From Erythrocercus mccallii (Eukaryota; Chordata; Aves; Passeriformes; Dicruridae), in the NCBI GenBank assembly GCA_013397435.1, contig VZRG01001990.1, positions 70,075 through 134,074 on the forward strand: DNA of 64,000 nucleotides. Reading direction: 5' to 3'. A model generated the notes under the pieces. That model made no database searches. It worked only from the letters and a program-made list of their open reading frames with translations, and had not been told where the DNA came from. Of the stretch, positions 12,132 to 24,270 are shown one piece after another. How positions within the stretch are numbered: position 1 is the first letter of the stretch; each line of letters starts with the position of its first letter. The position numbers and the translations under genes are program-made.

Positions 12132-12856
12132 CAGGATCAACATAAAAGAAGTTGAAGACAGAGTATGTGCAGGCCAAGATGTGGTATATTAGAGAGACAT
12201 TCTTCCCTAGCTGCTGACAACTTCTTTTGAGGTTTTGTCTGGGCTTCTGTAAACCACATGGGATCTGAACCATTTACTTTCAGAAATCAAAGCTTGGATT
12301 TCCTTACTAGTTTTTCTCTAATGCAGTCCTGGTCAGAATACATGGACTTTCAAAAGTCTGGTAATTATATGAGTGATAACTTTGGTCTTCATCTACTCTC
12401 ATGACCCTTTCCATAAAGCTTAAGTTTGTAAATAAATTAAGCTGTACCAATAAATAGACATGCGAATATATCATATCAATCTCATATCATATATCATAAG
12501 CATTGAGTAATTTCTTTCTGTTATGGTCATTAGTATTAGTGGTTTTATTCATATATTTGTTGAAAAGACCGGTGCATATTCCGTGTGGAAAGAGTAGAAC
12601 GGATGGTTCCACCTTGACTAAGAAACTATACTGCAAAAACTCTCATGAGTTTATCACTGCCTTATTATTTTGTGAAGCTTAGCTCTGGTTCCAAGCACAG
12701 CAAGATGTTTTTAGCACTTGCTATGGAATAGACATTCATTTCAGGCACACCTGTTAAGTAGAGTGGGAAAATGGAAACAGGAACCAAGAAACTGATCCAG
12801 GAAAAGGAAACTAGGAAAGAGGAATGTAAAACCAGGGACTTTATGATGTAGGAGAC
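12132..12856. other. sequence after the gap, no gene seen
   Basis: The first 150 bases or so may be the far end of the element interrupted by the gap. The rest is ordinary AT-rich intergenic DNA with no recognisable feature. Confidence 0.4.
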
Positions 12857-13357
12857 TGTGCTGGGTCTGGCTGGGATGGATTTAGCTTTTTATAGCAGCC
12901 CACATGGTGCTGTGTTTAAATTTGTGACTAGAACAGTGCTGATAACACATACCCATGTTTTAGCTGTCATTGAACAGCACAAAGGCCTTCTCTGTTTCTC
13001 ACTGTGCCCCTTCTCCATCAAGGAGGCTGGGGGTGTGCCAGAGGCAGGGACAGAACATGGCCAGGACAGCTGACCCAATGACCACAGGGGTATTCCGTGC
13101 TGTATGACATTGCACACAGCAACTGGGGGTCGTCCTTCTGGAGTAACCCCAGCTTGGAGACTTAGTGGGCACCAGCCTGCTTGGGGGAGGTGTAAAGTAA
13201 ATGTCTTTGCATCACTTGTTGTTGTTTCTTCCCTTTTCCCTTCCCTTATTGTAATGTATTTATCTCTACCCACATTCTTTCCTCTCTATTTCTCTCCCAA
13301 TTCTCTCCTCCATCCCACTGGAGAGAGCGAGTGAGTGGCTGTGGGAGGCTTCACTAA
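12857..13357 (+). mobile_element. avian endogenous retrovirus LTR remnant (probably solo LTR)
   Basis: The plus strand follows a repeat common in bird genomes. It begins TGTGCTGGGTCTGGCTGGGA, then has AGCAGCCCACATGGTGCTGT, AGAACAGTGCTGATAACACA, GACAGCTGACCCAATGACC and TATTCCGTGCTGTATGACAT. It ends with a CT-rich stretch and CCATCCCACTGGAGAGAG. No internal retroviral coding sequence flanks it, so it is best read as a degenerate solo LTR. ERVL-type origin is my recollection and is unchecked. Frames inside it are not genes. Confidence 0.75.
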
Positions 13358-14804
13358 TGCCTTTGGTCACCCATCACAGAGACCTAAATCCTGCAAATAA
13401 CTAACAGGAATTTTATTTCAGTGCATTCCAGATGAAAAAGAACCAACACAGGGTTCCCCCCCAGAACGTTTTTGTCACTAAAAATACTGATGCCCAAGCT
13501 ACATTGATGCTGCCTTGGCTCCTAAACCACAGCAGTTATCCCAGCAAAGACAACAAGAAGGTGCAGCCATAGTTGTGACAAATATTTGAGTTAGATTATT
13601 ACTTCTTCTTTTGAAGAAGCTATTTCAGCTACATAGAAAAAGTGGTCTTGGGCTAACACAAGCTATGCCACAAGGCATGTCAGCCCCAAAGTGTGACCTG
13701 TCAACTGACAGGATTAGCCATAAAGTTTATCCTCCATCATCCTTGGGTTATCCTTGAAGCACAGTATAAGCTGTAAGGCTCTGGAGCTCACTGGAGTCTG
13801 GAAGGGGCTCTGAAAACTCCTGCTGAAAGCCCAGCAAGTCAGAAGAATGACTGTAGAGGTCTGCACTTCACAGCTGCTGCGTGAGCTGGCAGCTCACAGC
13901 ATTTCCACATCTGGCAAAACCCTCTGAGGGCACAGAGAAAGGACAAAGGAAAAAGACATCTTATTTGCCATTTTCATTTTAGTGGTCTCAGCAGGCTCAG
14001 GTATGTAGCAAATAGAAGCCAAACTAAAAAACAAATAAATTTCCTGATCTATCTTTCCAAGTTTTAGTGCAACTTACTATGGTTAGCAAAAGCTGAAATG
14101 ATGCACATACCTCAACGTTTATGATAGATTTTGGGGTTGCTTAGTTAACCTGGAGAAGATATGACGTCTCTGAAGTGTTTTTTCTTGGATCATTTCTAAC
14201 TCTACAGCTCCTCCATGTGGAGAGCATCAACAGACAAGAAATTAATCATAAACATTAGGTATTAATACATTTTAATGGTTTTGCAGAGAACTAGCAATAT
14301 TCTAAATATTTAGAACATTTTTTAGAATAATTCAGTCATATTCAGCCAGAACTTTTCTGAAAATGGGTGAAAAGCAGTGTATCAGAATGTTACTACTGAA
14401 GGTGCAGCATTACAATTTCAATTCTAGTTTAAATTACTGCTTTCCCCTCTGATATCATATGAATTGCATCAAGTAACCTTTTACTCATTTTAATTCTATT
14501 TGTTCTTCTGTGCCTGTAGAGGAATCTCACTTCTATGTCCTACTTCATGCCATCAGGGAATTCAGAGATTTTTCTTCTGTATATGGGTAAAGAAGACTTA
14601 AGTCCTTGTTAACAAACCTACTGGTTGGGAACAGGGCTGAAAGCTGTATCTATTAAAGAACAGCCTTTCCACAATCACTTCCCACTTTGTCTGTCCACAG
14701 CCTTCAGAAGCAGAGTCCTGGACTTTTTAACACAATCTTTAATTACTAGATAGTGAGTATTATATGTGTGTTATGGATGACACAGTCCAAATAACTTCAG
14801 ATTC
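13358..14804. other. intergenic, nothing recognised
   Basis: About 1.4 kb between the LTR remnant and the next CR1 fragment. There are no open frames of note and no recognisable repeat. Confidence 0.55.
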
Positions 14805-15575
14805 TGCAGAGGGATCTGGACAGGCTGGATCAGGCAGCCAAGCCCAATTTTATGAGGTTCAACAAGGCCAAGTGTCAGGTCCTGCACTTGAGTCACAACA
14901 ACCCCAGGCAGAGCCACAGGCTGAGGGCAGAGTGGCTGGAAAGCTGCCCAGCAGAAAAGGACCTGGGGGTGTGGGTGACAGCAGCTGAACATGAGCCAGA
15001 GTGTGCCCAGGTGGCCAAGAAGGCCAGTGGCACCTGGTCTGTACCAGCAAGAGTGTGGCAGCAGGACCAGGGCAGGGATTGTTCCCTTGTACTGGGCACT
15101 GGTGAGGCCACACCCCAAATCCTGCGTCCAGTTCTAGGCCACTCACTGAAAGGAAGACATTGAGGTGCTGGAGCATGTCCAGAGAAGGGCAGTGGAGCTG
15201 GGGTCTGGAGCAGAAGTTCCATGAGGAGCAGCTGAGGGAGCTGGGACATTTAGTCTGGAGGAAAGGAGTCTAGGGGGAGACCTTATCACCCTTTAGAGCT
15301 CCCTGAAAGGAGGTGGTAGCCAGGTGTGGGGTGGCCTTTGCTTCCAGGTAACAAGTGACAGAACAGGAGCTCATAGCCACAAGTTCTGTCAGAAGTTTAG
15401 ACTGGATAGCAGGAAAAATTTCTTTACTGAAAGGTTGGTCAGGCATTGGTACAGACTGCCCAGGGAAGTGGTGGACTCACCCTCCCTGGAAGTGTTCAAA
15501 AGCCACGTGGATGTGGTACTTAAGGATATGGTTTAGTGGTGAACACAGTGGTGCTAGGTCAGGATTTGATCTCAG
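14805..15575 (+). mobile_element. CR1 LINE fragment with ORF2 C-terminal remnant
   Basis: Plus-strand CR1. TTCAACAAGGCCAAGTGTCA and GGTCCTGCACTTG match the end of ORF2. GTGGCCAAGAAGGCCA, ACTGGTGAGGCCACACC, GACATTGAGGTGCTGGAG, TCCAGAGAAGGGCA and GGAAAAATTTCTTTACTGAA follow in consensus order. It ends after GATATGGTTTAGT...GGTGGTGCTAGG without the terminal octamer repeats. Several frameshifts and stops break the reverse-transcriptase tail, so it is dead. It belongs to a different subfamily from the copy at 4820. Confidence 0.92.
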
Positions 15576-18500
15576 ATCTGAAAATAAATGGAGCTACCCA
15601 ATTCCTTTTGACAATGGTATTTTACAGTATAGTTCAACTCCGCAAAGTATCCTTAGACCTGCCTCATTCCAGCAGCACTAAAAGTCTAAAACTGCTCTAA
15701 ACTAGGACAAGCTGACTGAAGTGTTCTGTATAACTGTCGTCTACACAAGAAAAGGGCTCAATGGCTGACTCACTGCTGTGGTAGGGGTTGAGATGGGGTG
15801 CACCAGCCAGGATCAAGAATAAAAATTGCAACATTTGGACAGCTTTTGAAAGGACAGAAAGAGATTTTTGAAAGTCAACAAAATTCATGAAATGATCTCA
15901 CACCATAATTTATTTAAGCATTACATAAAATAGAATAATTACAGAGGGCAAAAGCCACTTTATTCATTGCTGACTTCTTGCCATGTAGGCACTTGTAAAT
16001 TTTAGTTTTGGAATAATCAATGAAACTTTGGCATCATCAAAGGCCATTTCCTGTTAACCCATCAATATGTTCTCTGTTGATCCAGCTACTCCAGACTAGC
16101 TGCTTAGTATTTGCACAAAGCTTTTTTAAAATATAAAAACACAAGACTAAGTTTTAAATATTATTTTTGTTCCTCTCCTTATCAGCTTTTTCTCCCTTCT
16201 CCAAATCATTGTATTTAAGGTGATGAACAGAAAGAAGTGAAGAGTAATGGTTTCAATTAAGTATAAACATAACTAAATCAGAGAAACACTGCTGCATTCA
16301 GATGGGAGATTTATATTAAACCCTGTGCTGGCACACATAGGCAGGACTGGATTCACTGGGCCAGCATATATATTAATGGCACACTATATATATTAATCTG
16401 CACTTTGAAGCACAACATTTATATTAGGAAGAAAAGGTATGCAGGCAGATACTACCACAAGCAGCAAGATCTGAGAAAGGGAAGGTTTTCAGGGCAGTAT
16501 TGTATCCATGTGCATCAGCCCCTGCTGACAGTCAAACCCTGGGACAGGCTGGCTCTGCCTGGGAGCCCTCACTGCACATTCACAAGCTGCAGCATGTGAG
16601 GGACAGGCTTTGCTCCCATGTGTGTACTCACCTAGCAGAACTACAAAACTGCGTGTTAAATTTTTGCTTTTGCTTAAATACACCCGTAGAACTCTTTAAC
16701 ATCCTATTTTCTGTCAACACATCTGCTGTCAGAGGCTCCCTGACACATCTCTTTTTCCTAACCCTTTAAAGACAGATTATGATACCTGTCTGTCACACAG
16801 ATGCCAAGAAGCCACATTGATATTTGGTTTTTTCTTTAAATATCCTGAAATGTATAAATAGAAGGGAATGTGGAAATAAAATGTATTACAATTGTAAACA
16901 ATATCTACCACTGAGAAATTTGTAGTTGAGAACAGTATTCTGTTGCATTCAGTTTTCTTTTCTGGGTCTATGGGCTCACAAACAATGCACTCACACAAAG
17001 CCATTGTAGAAAGCACACAAGAAGTTAAAGTATTATATGTGTCTTTATGGCAAGAATTATTTATTAAATTTTATATATAGCACATGACAGATGAATGAAA
17101 CAGACTTGAAAAGCCTGAGGATGTCCTTTTCAGGTGAATTTCTTCCTGTCTCTCAGATATTTACAATGTGCCTTTCTTCTCACAGATGCTGAAGTCAGTC
17201 AGTTTTCTACACTGCTTTCCTGCCCAAGACAGTTGACTTTTTTTTGCTCATGTGACTTACGCTATAGCTGCAAGGTAGTCATATATTATTTTTTGCTATT
17301 TGAGTTAAACTAAAATGTAGATGTTTAAAAAGTGCCATGATATACCCAGAAGAATATTTTTTTCTGGTGGTAAAGATTAAAAGTAATCTTTAAACACAAC
17401 AGAATCTTCCACAGAAAAAAGAAAAAAATTAATAGTGAGGAAGAAAAAATACTGCTTGTTCCTTGAAATCCTTATGATTGTTTCTATCATGCTTCAAATG
17501 AAGTATGTTCCTGCCAAAGAACACTGCTACTGCTCAATTGAAATATGTAGAGCTCTACAAAAGTTTTACAGTTCCCTAAGGTGAAGGGAAATAGTGTTTC
17601 TGATTTCTTTCACCTGCTGACTTACCCTGAGCTGAGATGTCCAGATGCCATGTAATCAATGTGAAGCAAAACCAAAGGATACTGAACTGATCCCAACTAT
17701 GCAAAAGATTTCAGGCCCAAGAAGGCAGGGGAAGCACATGACTGCAGGTGATGTTCTATCATTTAATGACTCTTACCTCTCCTGGTCTGGTATATTGTGA
17801 AAAATACCTCCTGTCATCCCGAAATAGCTTTCCTTTGTGGCAGACACCATGTGGATTTGTGCGGAGGGGCTTAACAACAAGTCTTGGAGCATCTCCCTGA
17901 TGAGAGGAAGTGGCATGGGATGGGTCAAGGGGAGAGGTCATTTGGGGAACATCTTGGGGAAAGACAGACATCGTGTTCTGAAACATCTCCACCTGCTCTG
18001 GCACCCACCTTTCGGACATAGCCACCTGCCCATGGCCCAGGTTTACCAGCATGACTTGAAAGACATTGGTGTCTCTCCTGCTGTGGCCTCCACCCTCCTG
18101 CAGGGTTCTGCAGCCACCCGTCCCCTGAGCACAGCTGCTCCCAGGCAGTCCCTGCAGAACAGCCAGAATCCAACACCTGGCAGCAAAGCCCCATCCTCAG
18201 CACGGTTCAGCACCCCAGAGCCACAGCTCAACCCCAACACTGCAGCAGGGCCCCGCAGCACCCACGAGCAGCCCCCAGGGCCAGCACAGCTGCTCGCTCT
18301 GGAGAAGCCCTCCTGCAGTTGTGTCAATTCCTCCCATGCTAGAACACTTGGGCTTCAGCTTCATTTGTGCCGTCTAAGGCACCGAACAGCCACGACAGGC
18401 TCAGGTGATGTTTTCTGCACACAGATGTGGAAACCCTTACTCCTGGCACCTCCCCACACCGGAGTTACTCTGAGGGCATCAGATAACCTTCCCCAGCTGC

Positions 18501-21500
18501 AAACACACATTTGTGGATTCCCATGGTAAATTTCTGGAGTATAAGAAACAGGGGATCATCTCAGTTACCTCGGTGAGAGCACCCATGTTGTCTGCACGTA
18601 CCTTGGAGTGGGGTGAGAGCTGAGGAGGGGGGCAGCACTCCTGCCCTGCAGCTGGGCTGTTTGGCAGAGGAGATGGAGAGGTCAGAACCTGAATTTTGCT
18701 CACCATTTCCTTTGTCATGAAGCTTCTAACCTAGACCCTAGGCACATTCTTCACTTTCTTACAGCTGCATTTGTTGGAGTTCCCTCATGTTACACCAGTA
18801 AGACAACTAAAGGGGCAACCAATGTCACCACCAGCACATTAATTTTTACAGGCCACATCAGTAGTGACAGAGTAATGCAGTGTTTTTTACATCTGCAGCC
18901 AGCAGAATCTAAAAGGACACCTCTGTTTCCCTTCCTGACTACAACCATTGTGAGCCTGAGGCAGCAGGAGCCACCATGGGAGGGATGCCTGCAGCGAGCA
19001 GCGAGTTACACAAACAGTTTTATAACCTGCTGAGGAGGGTGGCAGGGAGGGGAACACAAACTTCCGCTCCAAATCAGACATCTGCTTAATTTCATTCTTG
19101 CTCTGGACATACAGTAGCACAGCTACTCTGGAAATCCAGACTTGGCCTCCTGCCTATCATTCAAGCAGTTTAATTTGTATTCAAGATGGGAAAGTGAACA
19201 ACATGTCCATGAGATAACCCCAATGTCCTGTCATCTACTGACTGCACTTCCTCCACTTTGAGTTCTTACTCCTGTTCTTGTATACACCTATATGTATGTA
19301 CCACATACTTGTTGTTACTGTAAAAAGATCTGTGAAGTCTGATTAGAAGAATTCTCATTTGTAAGAGGAAAAGCAGTGAACTCAAAAAAAAAAAAATCTC
19401 CTGTGCTGTGCCTGACTCCTCTTCCAAGAAGAAAGCAGAGACTGGGAAAAGCAAGAGCAAGTGAAACAGAAAAACAGAAAGTGACAACCACAAAGCTTCT
19501 ACAGAAGTAGTTACGTCAATGGGAAACTTTGGGGGAAAATTAGCTTTTCCTTTGTCCTTTTGTGAGAGATATCTGTCCCTAAAATCCATGCCATATAAAC
19601 AATGACATCTACAGAAAAATCAATAATGTAATGCTGCATACAATGCAAGGCTGACCAGAGAACACACATAAATAATTCTCTCAGAAAACACTAGAGTGCA
19701 CTACTGTGTAGCTGTCATCAATTCAGAATATGCTGCTTTAAACTTTGTCCAGTTGGTCTTGAGAAGCTCCAGAGATGGAGATTACAGAGCTGCTCTGAGG
19801 AATCCATTCCTATGTTTATCTTCCTTAATGTTTTCCCGTTCATTTAGTCAGAACCTCACCTCCATCAGTTTTTGACCAGGAGATCTTTTTCTCCTATCAC
19901 ACGCATCAGTGAAGAGCCTGGCTCTGTATTCTCTATAGCTTTCTCATATGGATTGAGGGTCAGCTATTAGGTTCCCTCCCCAAGTCTTCAGACTGAAAAA
20001 ACCCATTCCTTTTCTCACAGGAGGGTGGTCCAGTCCTGACCATCTTGATAGCTCTCCATTAGACTTGCTCCAGTATTTTTTGGATCTTAAATATGTGTGT
20101 CAAATACACATCCTTGCATACACAGGTTCGTCAAATGCTTAATTTTGCTTTTTTTTGGAGGCTTCCACTATCAAAGTAGCAAGTGCTTGTGATGCTTCTA
20201 TGGAAACCTAAACATGAGGATTCTGAGGCAGGTGGACACCTCACACTGAGCTGAATTATCAGCAGAAGTAGCAGGCCTGGGTGTGAATGGTCTCCCTATC
20301 TGCAGGAATCCAGACAAACCTTTCTGCCTGCTGTTCCTCTGTCAGGAAAATAAAGACAAATTCCACCTCCACTTGGACAGATTTCCTGAGCCACTTACAC
20401 ATACAGGACTAACTAGTTCACCTAAAAGGAACGAGACAGCAGGTTTCATTCATTCATGAGGTACCCAAAGTTTGCACTAAAGTCACCACACACACTTCTC
20501 AATTCATGCTTTCATTAATGAATAGCACTTTCATACATGGAAGGAAACTGAAATGTCATGACTGTACGTTTCTGGTGCTAAACACAATTAAATGGTAATG
20601 TAGCCAATACAGTCACAGTGCTGTTATATTGGAGTATTTCAGTTAAAATCCAATTTTTAAACATTTTGAAAGCAAGATCCTTATATTTAACTGACTTGCT
20701 GAGGATGCATAGCATTGCTTAATGAAATGCTATCCATGGCATGCATCACCTTCACCTCTTTCTAAAACGTGGTGTTTAACTATGGTCCTTACATTACATG
20801 CATTACAAAATGCATTTCGATAAAAGGCGGGCCTCTGGTGTAAGACTTGGATTTCTGCTTCTGCCCTTGGCATCAGAGTCCTGCTCTATTGAAATGAGAC
20901 ACAAGCTCCCTGAGCAACAGTGTGCTGGCTTGTGTGACATTTGTCCTCTGCTGAGCAGAATTAGTGATGGCCACAAATTTTAGACTGAATCAAGAGTTCT
21001 ACAACGTGACAGACAACTCTGCTGCCCCCTGAGCTTGCTGTGTACACAAAGAGATGGGGGCATGAAAGGGAATGATGAAACCTCCTCTTTTCTCCCCCTA
21101 ACAGTATGGTGGGTGACTGATTGTCCCAGACTTTTCCCAATGCAAGTCATTATCTCATTTGTGAGGTAATTACTGTTGTGGATACTATTGCAAAATACTC
21201 ACTCTGCAGAGTGCATTTTGCATCATATGTAAAAGGAGTTTTAAAATATTTAAAAGAACATGTCAAGAAAGCCCTCAACCTCCCCTTAACATTGCAAACA
21301 GTTTCTAGTATCACTTAGATGCATTGTGCATGTTTTCAAATCGGACAATTACATACATTTTTATGACAGAATTAGGTGAGTAGGTGTACTACTACATTTT
21401 TTACTCACAGCACAAGAGCCTGGCAATGCCATTTGAGATCACAAGTGAAAATTAACCACATTGGATTCATGGCAGAGAAAAATACAGTTTACACATTTTA

Positions 21501-23075
21501 TCCACATTCAAATTATACTTCTGCCTTGTATATACAACCTTCTGCTCTGATCCTGTGTTCATGACTTGCTATTCTTTTCCATATATATCAAGAGGTTAGG
21601 AGAAAGAAAATTATTTCAAGTTTTTTGGTACAAGGCATAAAGTTTAATGATTGGACAATCATGTGGAATTGTATAGTGAGAATTACAAATATGTGACTAA
21701 AGCTGGAGAAGTACTTCAGTGAGCAATAACTTGCAAAAACTTTGCAAGGCAAACACAGAGCACTATTGAATTCTACAGTATGAAGTATTTCTAGTTACAT
21801 CCCTGCTGGGAAACACTTGGGAACAAAAGGGATCATTGTTAAAAAATAATCTGAAAATGATTGTATTATACTGTGACAACAGGCCATTAGTTCTTGTTTT
21901 GTGTTTTGAGGAGATTTAGGCAAGTGCTCAAGTTACCAAGTAAGTTACTTTTCAGAATATCTACGGAAACCAAAAATTAATAGTACCATTAAGAGGTCTT
22001 GGTAACACTGAACTCTGCAGATGCATCACTGGTAAATACTTTTCATCTGCCATGTTCAGAAATGTATTATTACACTACTCTCTTCTACAATTTTTTTCTG
22101 CTGTTTGAAACTCATTATTGTAATATAGACCTAACACTGAAAATACTAATATTCATGCAAACTTGTTCACAGTGGGCAAGCAATGACTCAGACCTATAAC
22201 TTCTCTTACATGTTCTACCAACTATCTCTTAAGAAAAAAAAGTCAAATACTGTGACTTTATACAAACAGCATCAGTTAAAATTTCAAGAAAGCACATCAA
22301 GTACCTTTCCAAAAATCTTATTTTTATTGTTTGCACTAACTGTGTCATCGTTAACAGCTTTCAACTCTAAGAAACTGAAGCAAGTCAGTACACACAAAAT
22401 CCTATGCAAGGTTGAGCAGATCCTTGGTTACATAAATGCAATACACCTTGGTGTGTAATAAGCCTAGGGGCAGTAAGTTCAAACTAACACTTTAAGCACA
22501 GTCATTCCAATTTTGTGAATTTTTTAAGAGCTGTTAAAAAGTTACATTTTTTTCCTTTAAAAAGGAAACAGCTAAAAGATTTATAGAAATTACAGATTTT
22601 TAACCAAAATTCTTATGTCTAAATTATTACAATGCAGCAAGGACCCTTCTTCAGCTGTAATATCATTGCTCTGCAAAAAAAAACGAAAAAAAAGAAAATA
22701 ATTAGTCACTTCACTGTACTAGGCATAAATTATCATTAGCAGCTTAAACATTTGCTAGCTCACACTGCATATATTCCCAATTCTTTCAAGTTTGCCAGAT
22801 CCACTCATCAGTTCCTGGCTTTCTCTTTGAGCTGGAACAGACGTGGGTATAAAACCAATCACTTCTGCAATAAAAGGCTTTGCCTTTTTAAATGCTGTCT
22901 AAAAACCTGAGACTTACCAAACAAGCGTCAGCATGTGATCTTCTACAACCTCTACAGTAACAGACTCACAGACCAAGAGAGTCCACTTGGGTTTACTCAT
23001 TTCTGCAAGGGGTTTATAAACTAATTTTTTAGATTACAATATTTTGTTATTAACCAGAAGTTTTGATGAATAAGT
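15576..23075. other. intergenic between CR1 and FGFBP2
   Basis: About 7.5 kb, AT-rich apart from a GC-rich patch near 17.8-18.7 kb. A short local duplication of TATATATTAAT occurs near 16370-16395. No exon or RNA gene can be supported. It may carry FGFBP-cluster regulatory DNA. Confidence 0.5.
17837..18529 (+). other. GC-rich patch with a 230-codon open frame, coding status unknown
   Basis: An uninterrupted frame begins MADTMWICAEGLNNKSW and is rich in Ser, Pro, Gln, Leu and His. I recognise no domain, and composition follows local GC content. Long frames are also open on the opposite strand, as expected where stops are depleted by GC. It could be a decayed repeat, a non-coding transcript or chance. 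I do not call it a gene. Confidence 0.2.
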
Positions 23076-23081
23076 TTTATT
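23076..23081 (-). terminator. FGFBP2: FGFBP2 candidate polyadenylation signal AATAAA
   Basis: The plus strand reads TTTATT within GTTTTATTCC, giving AATAAA on the gene strand about 450 bases past the stop. A weaker ATTAAA lies closer to the stop near 23386-23391. The choice between them needs transcript data. Confidence 0.45.
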
Positions 23082-23528
23082 CCTTCAGTCTCTGAATGGA
23101 GTTTGTTCTAATTGATGCATTTGGCTGGAACTGGTGCATTTGTTATTTATCTTACTTCCCTGGCATAAATCCAGAAGTCAGCACAAGAAGGAAGGAGTGA
23201 CAGAAGGCAAAAATTAGCTCAATTCAAACAGTTAGAACTTAAATACCATAGGATTAACAACAGATAGGGAAAACATCTCAGTACATACTGAAGACTTCAC
23301 AAGAGGCTGTATGGGAGTCCTGAACCAGTACGGATCACTGGAAATTTAAGCTGCCCAGCCCCTCAAAAAACCACAAAACAGGCCTTTTAATGTTAGATTT
23401 CAGCAAGTGAGCTTAGCACCTCCCTGTCCACATCCCTGAGACCCCCAAAATCAAAATAACAATACAACAGAATTACTCTTAGGTATATTCTATTGTGCTT
23501 CCAGATTAGCTTTACCTGAAGCAAATCC

Positions 23529-24119
23529 TTAACCCCTAAAGATGCCAATGATGTAGGAGCAGACACCATGCAGAGATTCCCAGCAATGCTCCCGAGCCAG
23601 TTTCATTGCTTCTGTTTCATTTTCAGACCCTTGACCACGTTGGGCTGGGTCAGAGTTTTGCTCCGCTTCTCTCATAGGAATGGAAGCTTTCTGGACTGAT
23701 TTTTCCTGGTTTGCTAGATCTTCTGGCTCCACACCAGCTGCTATTTGCCTCATAAGAGCCTCTGGGGGAGCCTTTTGGCACATGGTGGTCTTCAACACTT
23801 CCATGGATTCGCAAGCATGCGGGATCTTTCTGAGTTCCGCGGCGATCTGATTCCAGTAAATCTTTGGGTTATTTCTGAAAGCACGGCAGACTGATGGCTT
23901 GCCAGTAAATTCACACCAGTAGGACATGCCTTGGCTTTTGCATTCAATTCTAAGTTTCATCTCCTCATCATCGCCACTCACAGTAATTGTGCAAACATCT
24001 TTGGTTTTAGTCCGAAATCTGATTTCTTCACCATTGCTTCTTTTCTTTGGCTTCAGCTTCTGTCCCAGTCCTCCCATGCCACAGATCACAACTAGGAAAA
24101 GGAGAGCAAAACTCTTCAT
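23529..24119 (-). CDS. FGFBP2: fibroblast growth factor binding protein 2
   Basis: Secreted FGFBP-family protein. In mammals it is also called KSP37, a product of cytotoxic lymphocytes; its bird role is not visible here. The chosen start gives 196 residues (human about 223). Residues 1-19 are a signal peptide (MKSFALLFLVVICGMGGLG). Mature cysteines at 43, 60, 69, 78, 103, 114, 179 and 187 match the eight of human FGFBP2. YWCEFTGKPSVC, YWNQIAAELR and the C-terminal HCWESLHGVC...IIGIFRG closely match the human ends HCWK...C and FFRG. An in-frame ATG 25 codons upstream (24194) would bury the signal peptide. The ATG at 24119 has the context CACC and is preferred. The linker between the cysteine core and tail is shorter than in mammals. 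It lies head-to-tail with FGFBP1, consistent with an old tandem duplication. Confidence 0.95.
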   Translation of the reverse strand: MKSFALLFLVVICGMGGLGQKLKPKKRSNGEEIRFRTKTKDVCTITVSGDDEEMKLRIECKSQGMSYWCEFTGKPSVCRAFRNNPKIYWNQIAAELRKIPHACESMEVLKTTMCQKAPPEALMRQIAAGVEPEDLANQEKSVQKASIPMREAEQNSDPAQRGQGSENETEAMKLAREHCWESLHGVCSYIIGIFRG

Positions 24120-24260
24120 GGTGAGAGGAGTGAACCAAGATCCTTGAACAACACGATCCAAGGAAGTGAAAGCAGTAAGTAAATGGCTGCTCACAATTTA
24201 AAGTCTTGCTGCACAAAGAAGCCTCTTTCCAGCAAAACACGGGATGTAAGGGTTGGGCAT

Positions 24261-24270
24261 TTTTATAAAA
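24261..24270 (-). promoter_or_regulatory. FGFBP2: FGFBP2 TATA box
   Basis: A TTTTATAAAA motif on the gene strand predicts a start near 24235-24240 and an unspliced 5' leader of about 120 bases before the ATG at 24119. No splice site is needed between promoter and coding sequence. Confidence 0.55.

Noticed and set aside
11400..12273. Long open frames of about 170-250 codons on both strands
   Set aside because: They span the run of Ns and are artefacts of the gap.
12858..13334. Open frames of 71-127 codons inside the LTR remnant
   Set aside because: LTRs are non-coding and no retroviral domain is visible.
14764..15681. Several frames of 70-118 codons on both strands
   Set aside because: They lie within the CR1 copy. 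The sense frames are broken remnants of the element and the rest are shadows.
24120..24194. Upstream in-frame ATG that would add 25 residues to FGFBP2
   Set aside because: It would place the hydrophobic signal peptide internally. The downstream ATG has better context and matches the human start.
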